From contig JAFTAJ010000001.1 in the NCBI GenBank assembly GCA_017458585.1, positions 1 to 36,536 of the forward strand: a stretch of 36,536 nt of DNA, read 5' to 3'. The DNA is from Bacteroidaceae bacterium. GTDB taxonomy: Bacteria; Bacteroidota; Bacteroidia; Bacteroidales; Bacteroidaceae. The position numbers were made by a program, and so were the translations under genes. Position 1 is the first letter of the stretch; every line of letters begins with the position of its first letter. Below, piece by piece: positions 27,045 to 34,986 of this stretch. Under the pieces are notes generated by a model. That model saw only the letters and a program-made list of their open reading frames with translations. It did no database searches and was not told the DNA's origin.

Positions 27045-27989
27045 TTATTTATCAGCCGCAGGCGCTTTTTCCTTCTTTCCGAAGATAGAGAAGTGTACGT
27101 AACGCTTGGGATGCTCCCTCAGATTGTTGAGCAACGAATCGGCGGCTGAGGCTGTGTTGTTGAGGTTGTCGTAGAGGGTGCGGTCGTTCATCAGCAATCC
27201 GAGCGTGGAATTGGGATTGTTGAGCGAATTGAGGGCTGGCGTTACGCTGCTGTTGAGCTTGTCGGTGAAGTCCTGCAGTCCGGCGAGGGTGTGGTTGATA
27301 GAGTTGACTGTGTTGACATAGTCTATCTCGTCGAGTTTCTGCGTGATGCTCTTGAGGTGCTCGGTGGTCGGCTTGAGGTTGTTGGTGATGGTATTGATGT
27401 TGCCGGCCATGAGGGTGTTGAGGTTGCGGTTGGTGGTGCGCAGCTCCTCGGTGAGGGATGCTGCGTTTTGCAGGGTCTGCTGCATGGCGGGGTTGTTGAC
27501 TATGGCGTTGATGCCGGTGAGGATGGAGTCGAGCTTTGGCATCATTGTCTGTAGCCTGGGCATAAGGCTTGCAGCCTGGTCGAGAGCCCCGACATGGGGG
27601 CCGCCGGGTATGGTGTCGCCCGGAAGCAGGGCTTTGGGGGAGGCTCCCAGTATTATATTCATGGTCACTCCGCCCAGCATCTGTGCGTCAAGCTCTGCAT
27701 AGCTGCCTTCGGTGATGTGCATGTTGTCTTCCACATCCACTCCTACATACACCTTGCTGCTCGGGTGCTCATAGTCATAGTGAATGGTACGCACTGTGCC
27801 TATGCGATAGCCGTTGGCATAGACGGGATTGGACTCCGCCAGTCCGCTGATGTCGTTGAACGCTACGTAGTACAGGCTGTTACTCTGAAAGATGTTGATG
27901 CCTTTCAGAAAGTTGATGCCGTATATGAGCAATGCTATTGTGCATATCGCGGCCAATGCAATCTTTATTTCCTTAGTAAAAAATTTCAA
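27045..27989 (-). CDS. MCE/MlaD-family lipid-transport protein
   Basis: A 314-residue protein. A single N-terminal membrane helix (about 8-28) is followed by one MCE domain (about 38-115: YYVAFNDISGLAESNPVYANG, MLGGVTMNIILG). A long helical region then ends in a basic tail. Such proteins bridge the periplasm and shuttle phospholipids with an MlaE/F-type ABC transporter, which is not in the window. No ATG is available: an in-frame stop lies just upstream, so the start is TTG 27989, directly at the edge of a heptamer array that has probably replaced the original start region. Confidence 0.85.
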   Translation of the reverse strand: MKFFTKEIKIALAAICTIALLIYGINFLKGINIFQSNSLYYVAFNDISGLAESNPVYANGYRIGTVRTIHYDYEHPSSKVYVGVDVEDNMHITEGSYAELDAQMLGGVTMNIILGASPKALLPGDTIPGGPHVGALDQAASLMPRLQTMMPKLDSILTGINAIVNNPAMQQTLQNAASLTEELRTTNRNLNTLMAGNINTITNNLKPTTEHLKSITQKLDEIDYVNTVNSINHTLAGLQDFTDKLNSSVTPALNSLNNPNSTLGLLMNDRTLYDNLNNTASAADSLLNNLREHPKRYVHFSIFGKKEKAPAADK

Positions 27990-28012
27990 TGTTCAATGTT
28001 CAATTTTCAATG
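27985..28012. repeat. Heptamer array 4 x TTCAATG between amidase and mce
   Basis: TTCAATG, TTCAATG, TTCAATT and TTCAATG fill exactly 28 bp, ending over the TTG start codon of the MCE gene. The unit is the reverse complement of that at 21083-21110. Confidence 0.92.
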
Positions 28013-28016
28013 TTTC

Positions 28017-29249
28017 CTACGGTTGCTTCTTCTTCGCTTGGTTTGCTTCGTCGCCGATTATGCGCTGCCCGTCTTTGAACACCACGATGAAGCAGTCGGC
28101 AAACTTATCCTTTATCTTGGCTTGCACATCCTTGATGGCGGCGTAGCTTGTTGTGGAGCCGTAGGTGTGGATATACTGCTGGCGTCCGTTGATGGTTATG
28201 GGATGGCTCTCAATGCCTTTCAGTCCCTTAAACTGCTCGCTGTCGGGACGCAGGTTGCGTGAGGAGGCACATATCTGTACCTTAAATTCATATTTGCCGT
28301 CGCTGCTGGTTGCCTTCTTGGCTGGGGCAGTGCTCTGTGTCTGCGTTTGCGGCTGAGTGGCAGGCTTGGTATGTGCAGGAGTTTGCGGCTGTGGCTTAGG
28401 CTGCGGCTTCTCCTCGTTGGCGTCCGGCTCATCTACAGGAGCCTCAAATGCAGGCTTCTCGTCAGGCTCGGGCTGCACGGCGGGAGCATCCACACCGCGC
28501 AGGATGGGGGAGATATACTTGCGGAAGGCGTTGTAGATACAGGTGGCCAGTTCCGTGATGCCCTGCTCGGAGTTGAGGTAGGCCTCTTCGCTGGGAGTGT
28601 TGATAAAGCCGAGCTCTGTCAGCACACTGGGCATGGCGGTCTTGCGCAGTACGAGGAATCCTGCCTGGTGCACACCCTTATTGGGGCGGCCCACGCTCAC
28701 ATACTCATCCTGTATGCTCTTGGCAAAGAGAGCACTGGTGCGCATATTGTTGCTCTGTATTATCTCGTTCATGATGGTGTTCTCCACCGACATGGCGGCG
28801 TAGCGCTGGCGGTTGGTCTCATACTGTATCACAGAGTTCTCTCGCTTCACCACCTCCAGGTTGGAAGTGGCTCTCTCCAGCGAGAGAGAGTAGGTCTCCG
28901 ATCCTCTGGCGGTGTTGCCCGACGCGGTGGAGTTGGTATGTACAGAGATAAACAAGTCGGCCTTGGCATTGTTGGCAATGTCGGCTCTTTCGTAGAGCTC
29001 AATGAATTTGTCAGTCTTGCGGGTGTATATCACCTTGACGCCGCGGCAGTTCTGCTCTATGAGCTTGCCGAGCTTGAGCACTACGTTGAGGTTGATATTC
29101 TTCTCCTTGGAGTATGTGCCGAGGGCTCCCGGGTCTTTGCCGCCGTGGCCTGCATCAAGCACCACGACGAAAGCACTGCTGCTAATGCTGACCAGCAGGC
29201 CGATTAGTAGCGTGAAAAGATGCTTGAATATATTAGGTTTGTAATACAT
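28017..29249 (-). CDS. N-acetylmuramoyl-L-alanine amidase with SPOR-like domain
   Basis: A 410-residue exported peptidoglycan hydrolase. A hydrophobic signal (about 8-26) precedes the Amidase_3 domain with zinc ligands H35 (DAGHGGKDPG), E49 (SKEKNINL) and H104 (FISVHTN), and the catalytic Glu in VLTELGFINTP. A Pro/Gln/Glu-rich linker (about 265-320) leads to a C-terminal SPOR-like domain (KVQICASSRNL, FIVVFKDGQR), which binds glycan strands at the septum. ATG 29249 gives the signal peptide. The neighbour mce gene follows after 27 bases, so the two envelope genes form a pair. Confidence 0.93.
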   Translation of the reverse strand: MYYKPNIFKHLFTLLIGLLVSISSSAFVVVLDAGHGGKDPGALGTYSKEKNINLNVVLKLGKLIEQNCRGVKVIYTRKTDKFIELYERADIANNAKADLFISVHTNSTASGNTARGSETYSLSLERATSNLEVVKRENSVIQYETNRQRYAAMSVENTIMNEIIQSNNMRTSALFAKSIQDEYVSVGRPNKGVHQAGFLVLRKTAMPSVLTELGFINTPSEEAYLNSEQGITELATCIYNAFRKYISPILRGVDAPAVQPEPDEKPAFEAPVDEPDANEEKPQPKPQPQTPAHTKPATQPQTQTQSTAPAKKATSSDGKYEFKVQICASSRNLRPDSEQFKGLKGIESHPITINGRQQYIHTYGSTTSYAAIKDVQAKIKDKFADCFIVVFKDGQRIIGDEANQAKKKQP

Positions 29250-29251
29250 GA

Positions 29252-29273
29252 TTTGCCTTTTTCGGCAAAGATA
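29252..29273 (-). promoter_or_regulatory. Amidase promoter within a small inverted repeat
   Basis: On the minus strand TATCTTTG (29273-29266) is a -7 element 16 bases before the ATG. It overlaps an inverted repeat, TTTGCC (29253-29258) against GGCAAA (29264-29269). The leader would be about 10 bases. The 29274-29345 remainder shows nothing else. Confidence 0.45.
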
Positions 29274-29345
29274 CGCAAAAAAAGTCACACACGCCCATTT
29301 TTTAATAATTCTTTAGACGCAGAGCGCCCAATTTTAGTTTTATTA

Positions 29346-30014
29346 TTAAAAAGTGGTGATGTTGCAGCTCTTACAGGCGGTGTATTTGTTCATCAGCTCC
29401 GCTATGCGCTTGGCACATGCCATCACTCCCTCGGCGTTGCCGTCATATCCGTTCACTATGGCCAGCAGTAGGGTAGTGTCGAGGCTCAGCGAGGTGCGCT
29501 CGTGGTCGCTGGTGGGAGTGCCTATTCCGCCAATGCTGTCGCGATAGACAGGCAGTCCCTCGATATTGAGCATTCCGCGACCTATCCCCTCGTAGGGCTC
29601 ATCCTTCTTGCCCACTCCCAGACGCAGCGTGTCGCCCTCTATCTTGCTGCAGTCGAAGCCGCCGATGCTGTAGCCGTGCTCTATGCTGGCGAGGTTGATG
29701 AGGTCAACGGCGGTATTGATTTGGTAGAGATCCTTGTCCTGCAGCACACGCCTCACCAGTGCCTCGCCGGAGGGGCGATACCTGCTGGGGTCTTTGCCCA
29801 GTTTGCGGTAGGCGGCGCGTGTGGCCTCAATAGACGGTATCTGCTTCAAGCTCTCGGTGGTGTATTGTTCGCGGCATTGGCTGACCGATTGGTCTATCTC
29901 TTTCCACAGCTCGGCGCAGTAGGGGCTATTGACAAAATCGGCATACACGGCTGCCCCCTTGAAGTTGGGACAAACAGCTAGTATGCAGTCACCTACAATA
30001 ATTTCTTTCATCAT
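29346..30014 (-). CDS. B3/B4 domain protein
   Basis: A 222-residue protein of the B3/B4 family, the fold also found in the beta subunit of phenylalanyl-tRNA synthetase. Typical parts are ATRAAYRKLGKDPSRYRPSGEALVRRV, then NTAVDLINLASIEHG, and GIGTPTSDHERTSL. In the synthetase the B3/B4 region edits mischarged tRNA; the free-standing proteins have no settled role. There are two adjacent ATGs (30014 and 30011), and the choice changes one residue. It follows the nitroreductase by 3 bases, so they share a transcript. Confidence 0.8.
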   Translation of the reverse strand: MMKEIIVGDCILAVCPNFKGAAVYADFVNSPYCAELWKEIDQSVSQCREQYTTESLKQIPSIEATRAAYRKLGKDPSRYRPSGEALVRRVLQDKDLYQINTAVDLINLASIEHGYSIGGFDCSKIEGDTLRLGVGKKDEPYEGIGRGMLNIEGLPVYRDSIGGIGTPTSDHERTSLSLDTTLLLAIVNGYDGNAEGVMACAKRIAELMNKYTACKSCNITTF

Positions 30015-30017
30015 TGG

Positions 30018-30755
30018 TTAAAGGAAGTTCTGCTTGCGCAGCACATCAACCAGAGCCTGGGAAATGGCTCTGCAGTCGTCGCCCTTGTAGCGTATGTCGG
30101 TGAATATCTGGGCTAGCGTCTCGGTGCCGTTAATCTCCACAAAATGGCGGTTCTCCTCCAACTGTTCCTTGGGGGTGTAGTAGCGGTCGATGCTCTCGGT
30201 GGTATAGGGCTTGTACGACTCCTCATGGATGATGGCTTGCAGTGGCAGACGGTCGGAGACAGGAGCGTCCTCGTCGGGCCATCCGAGAGTGATGGTGGCC
30301 ACAGGCATCACCAGCTTGGGCAGTTGCAGGGTGTCTATTATCTGTTGCGCGTTATATATGGTGGTGCCCAGGAAGCACAGTCCCAGTCCCTGTTCCTCGG
30401 CCAGGTGGCAGAATGTCTGGCAGTAGAGTAGGGCATCGGTGGCGGCGTTGAGGAAAGAGAGGAGGTTGTCGTAGCCCGGGTGGGCCTTGCGGTTCAGACA
30501 CCACTGTGTGCAGCGGTTATAGTCGGCGCAGAAGGTCAGCACCACGGGTGCTCCCTCCACCATTGGCTGGCAGAAGTGGGCAGGGGCAAGGCGGCGCTTC
30601 ATCTCAGCGTCGCGGTTCACCACCACGCTGTATAGCTGCAGGTTGCCCATCGTCTGGGTCTGCTCAGCCCTTTGCAGCAGAGAGTGGAGCAGTTCGTCGC
30701 TCACCTCTCTCTCCGCATATTTGCGTATGCTGCGCCTCTTAGTGATGTCGTACAT
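30018..30755 (-). CDS. Nitroreductase family FMN oxidoreductase
   Basis: A 245-residue flavoprotein, NfsA-like in length. The FMN-binding start is KRRSIRKYAEREV (about 6-18). TMGNLQLYSVVV is next, GLGLCFLGTTIYN carries the second FMN contact, and VMPVATITLGWPDE is the usual core strand. The C-terminal extension from about 180 is charged. The physiological substrate is unknown. It lies between the ribonucleotide-reductase tail gene and the B3/B4 gene in a tightly spaced run. Confidence 0.85.
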   Translation of the reverse strand: MYDITKRRSIRKYAEREVSDELLHSLLQRAEQTQTMGNLQLYSVVVNRDAEMKRRLAPAHFCQPMVEGAPVVLTFCADYNRCTQWCLNRKAHPGYDNLLSFLNAATDALLYCQTFCHLAEEQGLGLCFLGTTIYNAQQIIDTLQLPKLVMPVATITLGWPDEDAPVSDRLPLQAIIHEESYKPYTTESIDRYYTPKEQLEENRHFVEINGTETLAQIFTDIRYKGDDCRAISQALVDVLRKQNFL

Positions 30756-30779
30756 TTTTTGGGTTAGGAGTGAGTTGAA

Positions 30780-31361
30780 CTATGTCTTTATCGTTGCTCC
30801 GCAGTTGGTGCACAGCAGGTTGCCGTCCTGATAAACCATCGTTTCCTGCTGGCAGTTGGGGCATTTCTGGCCGGTGGCTGGTGTGCCGTCCTTGATATAC
30901 TTCTTCAGGGCACGCTCCACGCCGTTCTTCCAGTTGTTGATGTTGTCGTCGTCGAGCTCCAGCTGGCTCACCAGCCTCACGATTCTCTCTAGCGGCATAC
31001 GATAGCGCAGCACACCGGAGATGAGTTTGGCGTAGTTCCAATACTCCTTGTTGAACTTCTCGCTCAGTCCCTCGACGGTGGTCTTGTAGCCGCGCTTGTT
31101 CTCAAACTGGAAGTCGTAGCGCCTGCTGCCATCCTCGTTCATGGCCTTGATGATGCGGCCTTTCGTCACTGACTTGGGCAGCACGATGCCCTCGTCGTCA
31201 TCTTGCAGACCGGTGAAGATCTCGTAGGGATAGCCGTCGAGCAGCCCTATGAAGGCCACCCATTTCTCTTTGTTGTTCTGAAACCTCACCACGTCGCACT
31301 CCAGCGTCGTAGGCCTGGTCTCCGTCACCTCGGGATGAGTGATTATTACTTGCTGTTCCAT
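30780..31361 (-). CDS. Free-standing C-terminal domain of class II ribonucleotide reductase (TSCPD-like, zinc ribbon)
   Basis: A 193-residue protein that reads like the last fifth of Bacteroidetes adenosylcobalamin-dependent ribonucleotide reductases. Matching parts are RPTTLECDVVRFQNNKEKWV, GLLDGYPYEIFTGL, RYDFQFENKRGYKTTVEGLS, KEYWNYAKLISGVLRYRMPL and NNWKNGVERALKKYI. It ends in a zinc ribbon with CPNC (167-170) and CTNC (184-187). The catalytic barrel and its active-site cysteines are absent; upstream is a complete MaoC-like gene ending 1 base before. ATG 31361 is used and not TTG 31370. Intact frame, start and all four ribbon cysteines argue for a maintained gene and against a decayed remnant. 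Possible roles are nucleotide sensing or redox support in trans; both are guesses. Confidence 0.75.
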   Translation of the reverse strand: MEQQVIITHPEVTETRPTTLECDVVRFQNNKEKWVAFIGLLDGYPYEIFTGLQDDDEGIVLPKSVTKGRIIKAMNEDGSRRYDFQFENKRGYKTTVEGLSEKFNKEYWNYAKLISGVLRYRMPLERIVRLVSQLELDDDNINNWKNGVERALKKYIKDGTPATGQKCPNCQQETMVYQDGNLLCTNCGATIKT

Positions 31362-31362
31362 T

Positions 31363-31821
31363 TTATTCAAAATAATATAGGAATATTGCGATGCCCTCCA
31401 GGGCGTTTTTCCTCTCGCCCTCTATCTCGAGGGCGAACTTAATCTCGGCCTTGCATACTCCGCGGAGGTTCTGGATGTTGTGGAGGTCGGCCACGAGCCT
31501 GATCTTCTGTCCACTGAGGACTGCCTGTCCGAACTTCATCTTGTCGATGCCGTAGTTGATCATCATCTTGAGGTTGTTGACCTTGATGATCTGGTTCCAG
31601 AGATAGGGGAGCATGGACAGCGTAAGGTAGCCGTGTGCGATAGTGCTCTTGAAGGGCGACTCGAGCTTAGCTTTCTCTGTGTCCACATGAATCCACTGGT
31701 GGTCGAGCGTAGCGTCAGCAAACAGGTTGATGCGCTCCTGGCTCAGTTCCACATAGTCACTCACACCGATGTTCTTGCCCAGCATCTGGGCGAACTCGTC
31801 GTAGCTGTTAATCGTTACCAT
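31363..31821 (-). CDS. MaoC-like hot-dog hydratase
   Basis: A 152-residue protein of the MaoC/NodN group. The catalytic pair appears as D40 and H45 in ATLDHQWIHVD, followed by FKSTIAHGYLTLSMLP, the usual second motif. These enzymes hydrate trans-2-enoyl thioesters to the (R)-3-hydroxy form. No fatty-acid or polyketide genes are adjacent, so the pathway is unknown. It is the first gene of the minus-strand run; a poor -7 element (TAACTTCG) lies upstream. Confidence 0.85.
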   Translation of the reverse strand: MVTINSYDEFAQMLGKNIGVSDYVELSQERINLFADATLDHQWIHVDTEKAKLESPFKSTIAHGYLTLSMLPYLWNQIIKVNNLKMMINYGIDKMKFGQAVLSGQKIRLVADLHNIQNLRGVCKAEIKFALEIEGERKNALEGIAIFLYYFE

Positions 31822-31927
31822 GTTTTTATTTGATTATTTATGCCGCGAAGTTACAACAAAAAAATGATACGCCCCTTTGTTTTAGAGAATTTTCAATGCC
31901 CAATGGCGAATGTTCAATAAAAATAAT

Positions 31928-31935
31928 TACCTTTG
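31928..31935 (+). promoter_or_regulatory. -7 promoter element for the lipoprotein
   Basis: TACCTTTG matches TAnnTTTG, 29 bases before the ATG at 31965. No -33 element is clear. Confidence 0.5.
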
Positions 31936-31964
31936 CATAGGAAAACGATAAAACCTCTACCCAT

Positions 31965-32723
31965 ATGAAAAAGTTCTTTAATCTTTCAATCGTTGCATTC
32001 TTTCTTTTCCTGCTCATCAGCTGCGGGAAGACCAACTCCAACCCTACGTCATCCGACTCCACCCAAGTGGCAGACACCACAACTGCCCTCCCCATAGAGG
32101 GTGAGCGGGAAGAGGGTGGGTCTGCCTTCCTCTCGCCCGACCTGCAGCTTCACTGCCTTCGCGGACAGGTGAAGAAGGTCAGCACCACCATCTACAACTC
32201 CGACAAGTATGGTCACCGCAACTTTGAGAGCAACAAGACACTGCTTACCTTTGACGAGCAGGGCAACTGGACAGGCAATGAGCAGGTGCGCTTCAGCAAG
32301 TCGAACTTCAAGCGCAACGCCAAAGGGCAGCTCACGGCCCTCCACTACAGATACATCATTGACAAGGCGGAGGACTACGGCTATGACTACGAATACGAGT
32401 ACTTCTACAACCCCGCCGGCTTCCGCATAGAGATGGGCGAGGACTACACGGGAGAGCTATGCGGCAGCATGACTCACCGCTACTCCTACAATGAGGATGG
32501 CGAGCCCACGGTTATCACTACCAGTGGAGTAGGCGATGGGGTAGGCCTGGAGGAGAAGATAGAGATAACCGTCAAGGAGCGCGACGACCACGGCAACTGG
32601 ATCTGCGCACTCTACAAGGACACCTCCACCACCACCGAGGAGTATGGCGAGGAGGGGCAGACCGATGTCAGCACCTTCACCAACTACAGCTTGCATGTCC
32701 GCAAGATAGAGTATTATAAATAA
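31965..32723 (+). CDS. Putative lipoprotein of unknown function
   Basis: A 252-residue protein with a lipoprotein signal (FLFLLISCGK, Cys at about 20). A Ser/Thr-rich linker is followed by beta-rich sequence with repeats resembling YD-type motifs (FDEQGNWTGN, RNAKGQLTALHY, YNEDGEPTVI, DDHGNW). Such sheets are common in Bacteroidetes surface proteins of unknown role. Residues about 40-53 are encoded by a GC-rich hairpin stretch (32083-32122) similar to the element in the exporter gene, so part of the linker may be insertion-derived. The stop codon abuts a 10-bp repeat array. Confidence 0.7.
   Translation: MKKFFNLSIVAFFLFLLISCGKTNSNPTSSDSTQVADTTTALPIEGEREEGGSAFLSPDLQLHCLRGQVKKVSTTIYNSDKYGHRNFESNKTLLTFDEQGNWTGNEQVRFSKSNFKRNAKGQLTALHYRYIIDKAEDYGYDYEYEYFYNPAGFRIEMGEDYTGELCGSMTHRYSYNEDGEPTVITTSGVGDGVGLEEKIEITVKERDDHGNWICALYKDTSTTTEEYGEEGQTDVSTFTNYSLHVRKIEYYK
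32083..32122. repeat. Possible half-copy of the GC-rich hairpin element in a coding region
   Basis: CCTCCCCATAGAGGGTGAGC followed by a GGGTGGGTCT end resembles the right half of the element at 2247-2346. Similarity is by eye and degenerate. Confidence 0.4.
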
Positions 32724-32771
32724 GGTAGATAAAAGGAGATAGAGGTAGATAGAGGTAGGTAAAAGGAGATA
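32722..32771. repeat. 10-bp array, five units
   Basis: AAGGTAGATA, AAAGGAGATA, GAGGTAGATA, GAGGTAGGTA and AAAGGAGATA fill the spacer between the lipoprotein stop and the leucine-rich-repeat gene. The purine-rich end may also serve as ribosome-binding sequence for the ATG at 32778. Confidence 0.9.
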
Positions 32772-32777
32772 AAGGTT

Positions 32778-34607
32778 ATGAAACGATATGTTTTTTTACT
32801 GTTTCTGATGGCAGTGGCCATTGCAGCCGGTGCCGAAGAGTTTGAGATTGGGCAGCTCAAGTATGAGACCATCAGCGGTGCTCCCACCAAGGTCGCGGTG
32901 ACAGAGCTGCTGGATTCTTACTTTACGGGAGCCCTCACCATACCCTCAGAGGTCACCTACGATGGTAAGACCTACACCGTTGCCTCGATAGGCGAAGAAG
33001 CCTTGTCGTACTCCTACATCACCTCCATCAATCTGCCCAACACTATCACAAGCATACAGGCCAGCGCTTTCTACTATTGCTACAACCTGCAGAGTATCGA
33101 GTTTCCCAACTCCCTAACATCAATAGGCGAGAAGGCGTTCTACTATTGCTACAAGCTCCCTTATGTCAACTTCCCCAGATCGCTGCAGTATATAGGCGAC
33201 GAGGCCTTTTACTATTGCTACGGCATAAAGTCGATAGAGCTCAACAATGGGCTCAAGGGCATAGGTGCCTCAGCCTTTTCAGAACTTCCCATCACCTCCA
33301 TCAACATACCCTCAGCGGTGGAGACGATAGGCGACAATGCCTTCTCCGGCTGCAAGGAGCTCAAGTCGGTGCAGATAGGCTCATCCGTCAAGACCATAGG
33401 CAGTGGAGCCTTCTCCGGCTGCACCAAGATAACATCCATAGAGATACCTGCCTCGGTGGAAGACATTGGTGACGGAGCCTTCTCTGGCTGCAGTGGCCTT
33501 GCAAATGTCAGCATAGGCTCAGGCGTCAAGACCATCGGTGGCAATGCCTTCGCCAACACAGCCATCACCTACATTGCCTTCCCCGAATCAGTAGAGACAC
33601 TGGGCGACGGAGCCTTCTCAGGTTGCGCCCAGCTCAAGGCAGTGAACCTCGGCACCTCGCTGACATCAATAGGCAGCGGAGCCTTCAGCGGATGCGGGCA
33701 GATTAGCTCCATCGTCATCCCCAACTCCGTAAAGACCATCGGCGCCGGAGCCTTCCAAGACTGCACGGGCCTCAGCAAGATTACCATGAGCAATGCTATA
33801 GAGACCATCGGAGCCGGAGCCTTTGAGAACTGCACAGCCCTCACCAAGATAGGGCTTCCCTCATCATTGAAGAAGATAGACGACCGAGCCTTTGCCAATA
33901 CGGGTCTCACCTCAGTCAACATGCCCTCCGAGATGACGGAGATGGGTCGCGAAGTCTTCTCTTGCTGTCGCGCCCTCAAGCTGGTCAACCTCCCCACCAG
34001 CATCACCGCTATACCGGAGCGCACATTTGATGGTTGCGTCTCCCTCTATTCCGTGAAGATTCCCGCCACGGTAAAGGAGATAGGCGCCTCCGCCTTTTTT
34101 GAGTGTAAAAAGCTGCAGTCCATCAAGCTGCCCAGTGGAGTGGAGACTATCGGCGACTATGCTTTCGCTGACTGTGCCAATCTGAAGGATGTCAACATCC
34201 CTGCCTCCGTCACCTCGCTGGGGTTCGGTGTCTTCTTTGGCAACAAGGCTCTCTCGTCAATCCATCTGGAGGGCACTCCGCCAGAGTTCACCGATGACAG
34301 TCAGGTGTTCTCGCCCGAGATTTATGACACCTGCATCCTCTTCACACCGCCCGATGGTTCGGGCATATCCGATGGCTCTTGCTGGAACCACTTCGTGCAC
34401 ATGATGAGTGATAGCGACTTCCCCAGCCGCCCTGATGCCAACGAGGATGGCAATGTCAACACGGCCGATGTGGTGGCCATCTACGCCTACATAGAGAAAG
34501 GCGATGCCTCCGGCTTCAGCCGCGATGCCGTCAATGTCAATGGCGACACCTCCGTCAACACCGCCGATGTGGTCCGCGTCTATAACTACATCATCGCCGG
34601 AGAATAG
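32778..34607 (+). CDS. BspA-like leucine-rich-repeat surface protein with dockerin-like tail
   Basis: A 609-residue secreted protein. A signal peptide ends at about AIAAGA (19). From about residue 70 to 530 there are some 19 repeats of about 23 residues with the pattern SIGxxAFxxCxxLxSIxIPxSVxT, the BspA (LRR_5) type known for adhesion in oral Bacteroidetes. Neighbouring repeats share whole codon blocks (AFSGC, TIGAGAF), a sign of recent repeat duplication. The C-terminus holds two dockerin-like calcium loops (DANEDGNVNTADVV and DVNxNGDTSVNTADVV-like) and stops at IIAGE, without a type IX sorting domain that I can recognise. Role as adhesin is inferred. Confidence 0.9.
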   Translation: MKRYVFLLFLMAVAIAAGAEEFEIGQLKYETISGAPTKVAVTELLDSYFTGALTIPSEVTYDGKTYTVASIGEEALSYSYITSINLPNTITSIQASAFYYCYNLQSIEFPNSLTSIGEKAFYYCYKLPYVNFPRSLQYIGDEAFYYCYGIKSIELNNGLKGIGASAFSELPITSINIPSAVETIGDNAFSGCKELKSVQIGSSVKTIGSGAFSGCTKITSIEIPASVEDIGDGAFSGCSGLANVSIGSGVKTIGGNAFANTAITYIAFPESVETLGDGAFSGCAQLKAVNLGTSLTSIGSGAFSGCGQISSIVIPNSVKTIGAGAFQDCTGLSKITMSNAIETIGAGAFENCTALTKIGLPSSLKKIDDRAFANTGLTSVNMPSEMTEMGREVFSCCRALKLVNLPTSITAIPERTFDGCVSLYSVKIPATVKEIGASAFFECKKLQSIKLPSGVETIGDYAFADCANLKDVNIPASVTSLGFGVFFGNKALSSIHLEGTPPEFTDDSQVFSPEIYDTCILFTPPDGSGISDGSCWNHFVHMMSDSDFPSRPDANEDGNVNTADVVAIYAYIEKGDASGFSRDAVNVNGDTSVNTADVVRVYNYIIAGE

Positions 34608-34637
34608 CACATAATCCTCACCTTATATATATTAAAT

Positions 34638-34679
34638 AAGGAGAGCCTCACACCGTTGAGACCCTCCTTGCTTTTTTTT
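34638..34679 (+). terminator. Rho-independent terminator after the leucine-rich-repeat gene
   Basis: AAGGAGAGCCTCA (34638-34650) pairs with TGAGACCCTCCTT (34657-34669) with two mismatches and a 6-base loop, followed after two bases by eight T. Confidence 0.85.
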
Positions 34680-34704
34680 CGATAAAGTCAGCTTTAAATT
34701 TGAC

Positions 34705-34764
34705 GGGGTCTGCGTAAGTTTTGGGGAAGTCCGCGTAAGATTTGGGGAAGTCTGCGTTAGACAC
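34705..34764. repeat. 21-bp tandem repeat, three copies
   Basis: Units starting GGGG and containing TC(T/C)GCGT(A/T)AG begin at 34705, 34723 and 34744. The last two are 21 bp; the first is 3 bases shorter. Confidence 0.8.
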
Positions 34765-34905
34765 ACCCCCTCCCGGCTTTGCCGTACTCCCCCTTGCTAA
34801 GGGGGAGAATCCATATTTACTTCCCCAGAGGGGGCCCCGCTAGCTAAGGGGGAGAATCCATATTTACTTCCCCAGAGGGGGCCCCGCTAGCTAAGGGGGA
34901 GAATA
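34761..34905. repeat. GC-rich hairpin repeat with 47-bp tandem duplication
   Basis: 34761-34812 repeats the double-hairpin layout of 6687-6732 (CACCCCCTC, a CGGC-ttt-GCCG stem, CTCCCCCTT-gc-TAAGGGGGAG). From 34796 a 47-bp unit beginning GCTAAGGGGGAGAAT is repeated at 34843 and partly at 34890, with GGGGGCCCC in each. The 34608-34985 spacer is thus almost entirely repeats. Confidence 0.85.
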
Positions 34906-34924
34906 TAGAGGCTTGAGTATTGTC

Positions 34925-34986
34925 TTTAACTTCTCTAACTTCGTTAACTTCGAGCTTGCGCAGCAAGCGTTAACTTCTTTAACTTT
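34925..34986. repeat. Nonamer array (TTTAACTTC) interrupted by a 17-bp hairpin
   Basis: Five nonamers (TTTAACTTC, TCTAACTTC, GTTAACTTC, GTTAACTTC, TTTAACTTT) are split after the third by GAGCTTGCGCAGCAAGC (34952-34968), which forms a GCTTGC-gca-GCAAGC hairpin. The array runs up to the stop codon of the DUF4421 gene. Confidence 0.85.

Noticed and set aside
34761..34905. 47-bp repeats as a CRISPR array
   Set aside because: Copies are directly tandem without variable spacers, and no cas genes are seen.
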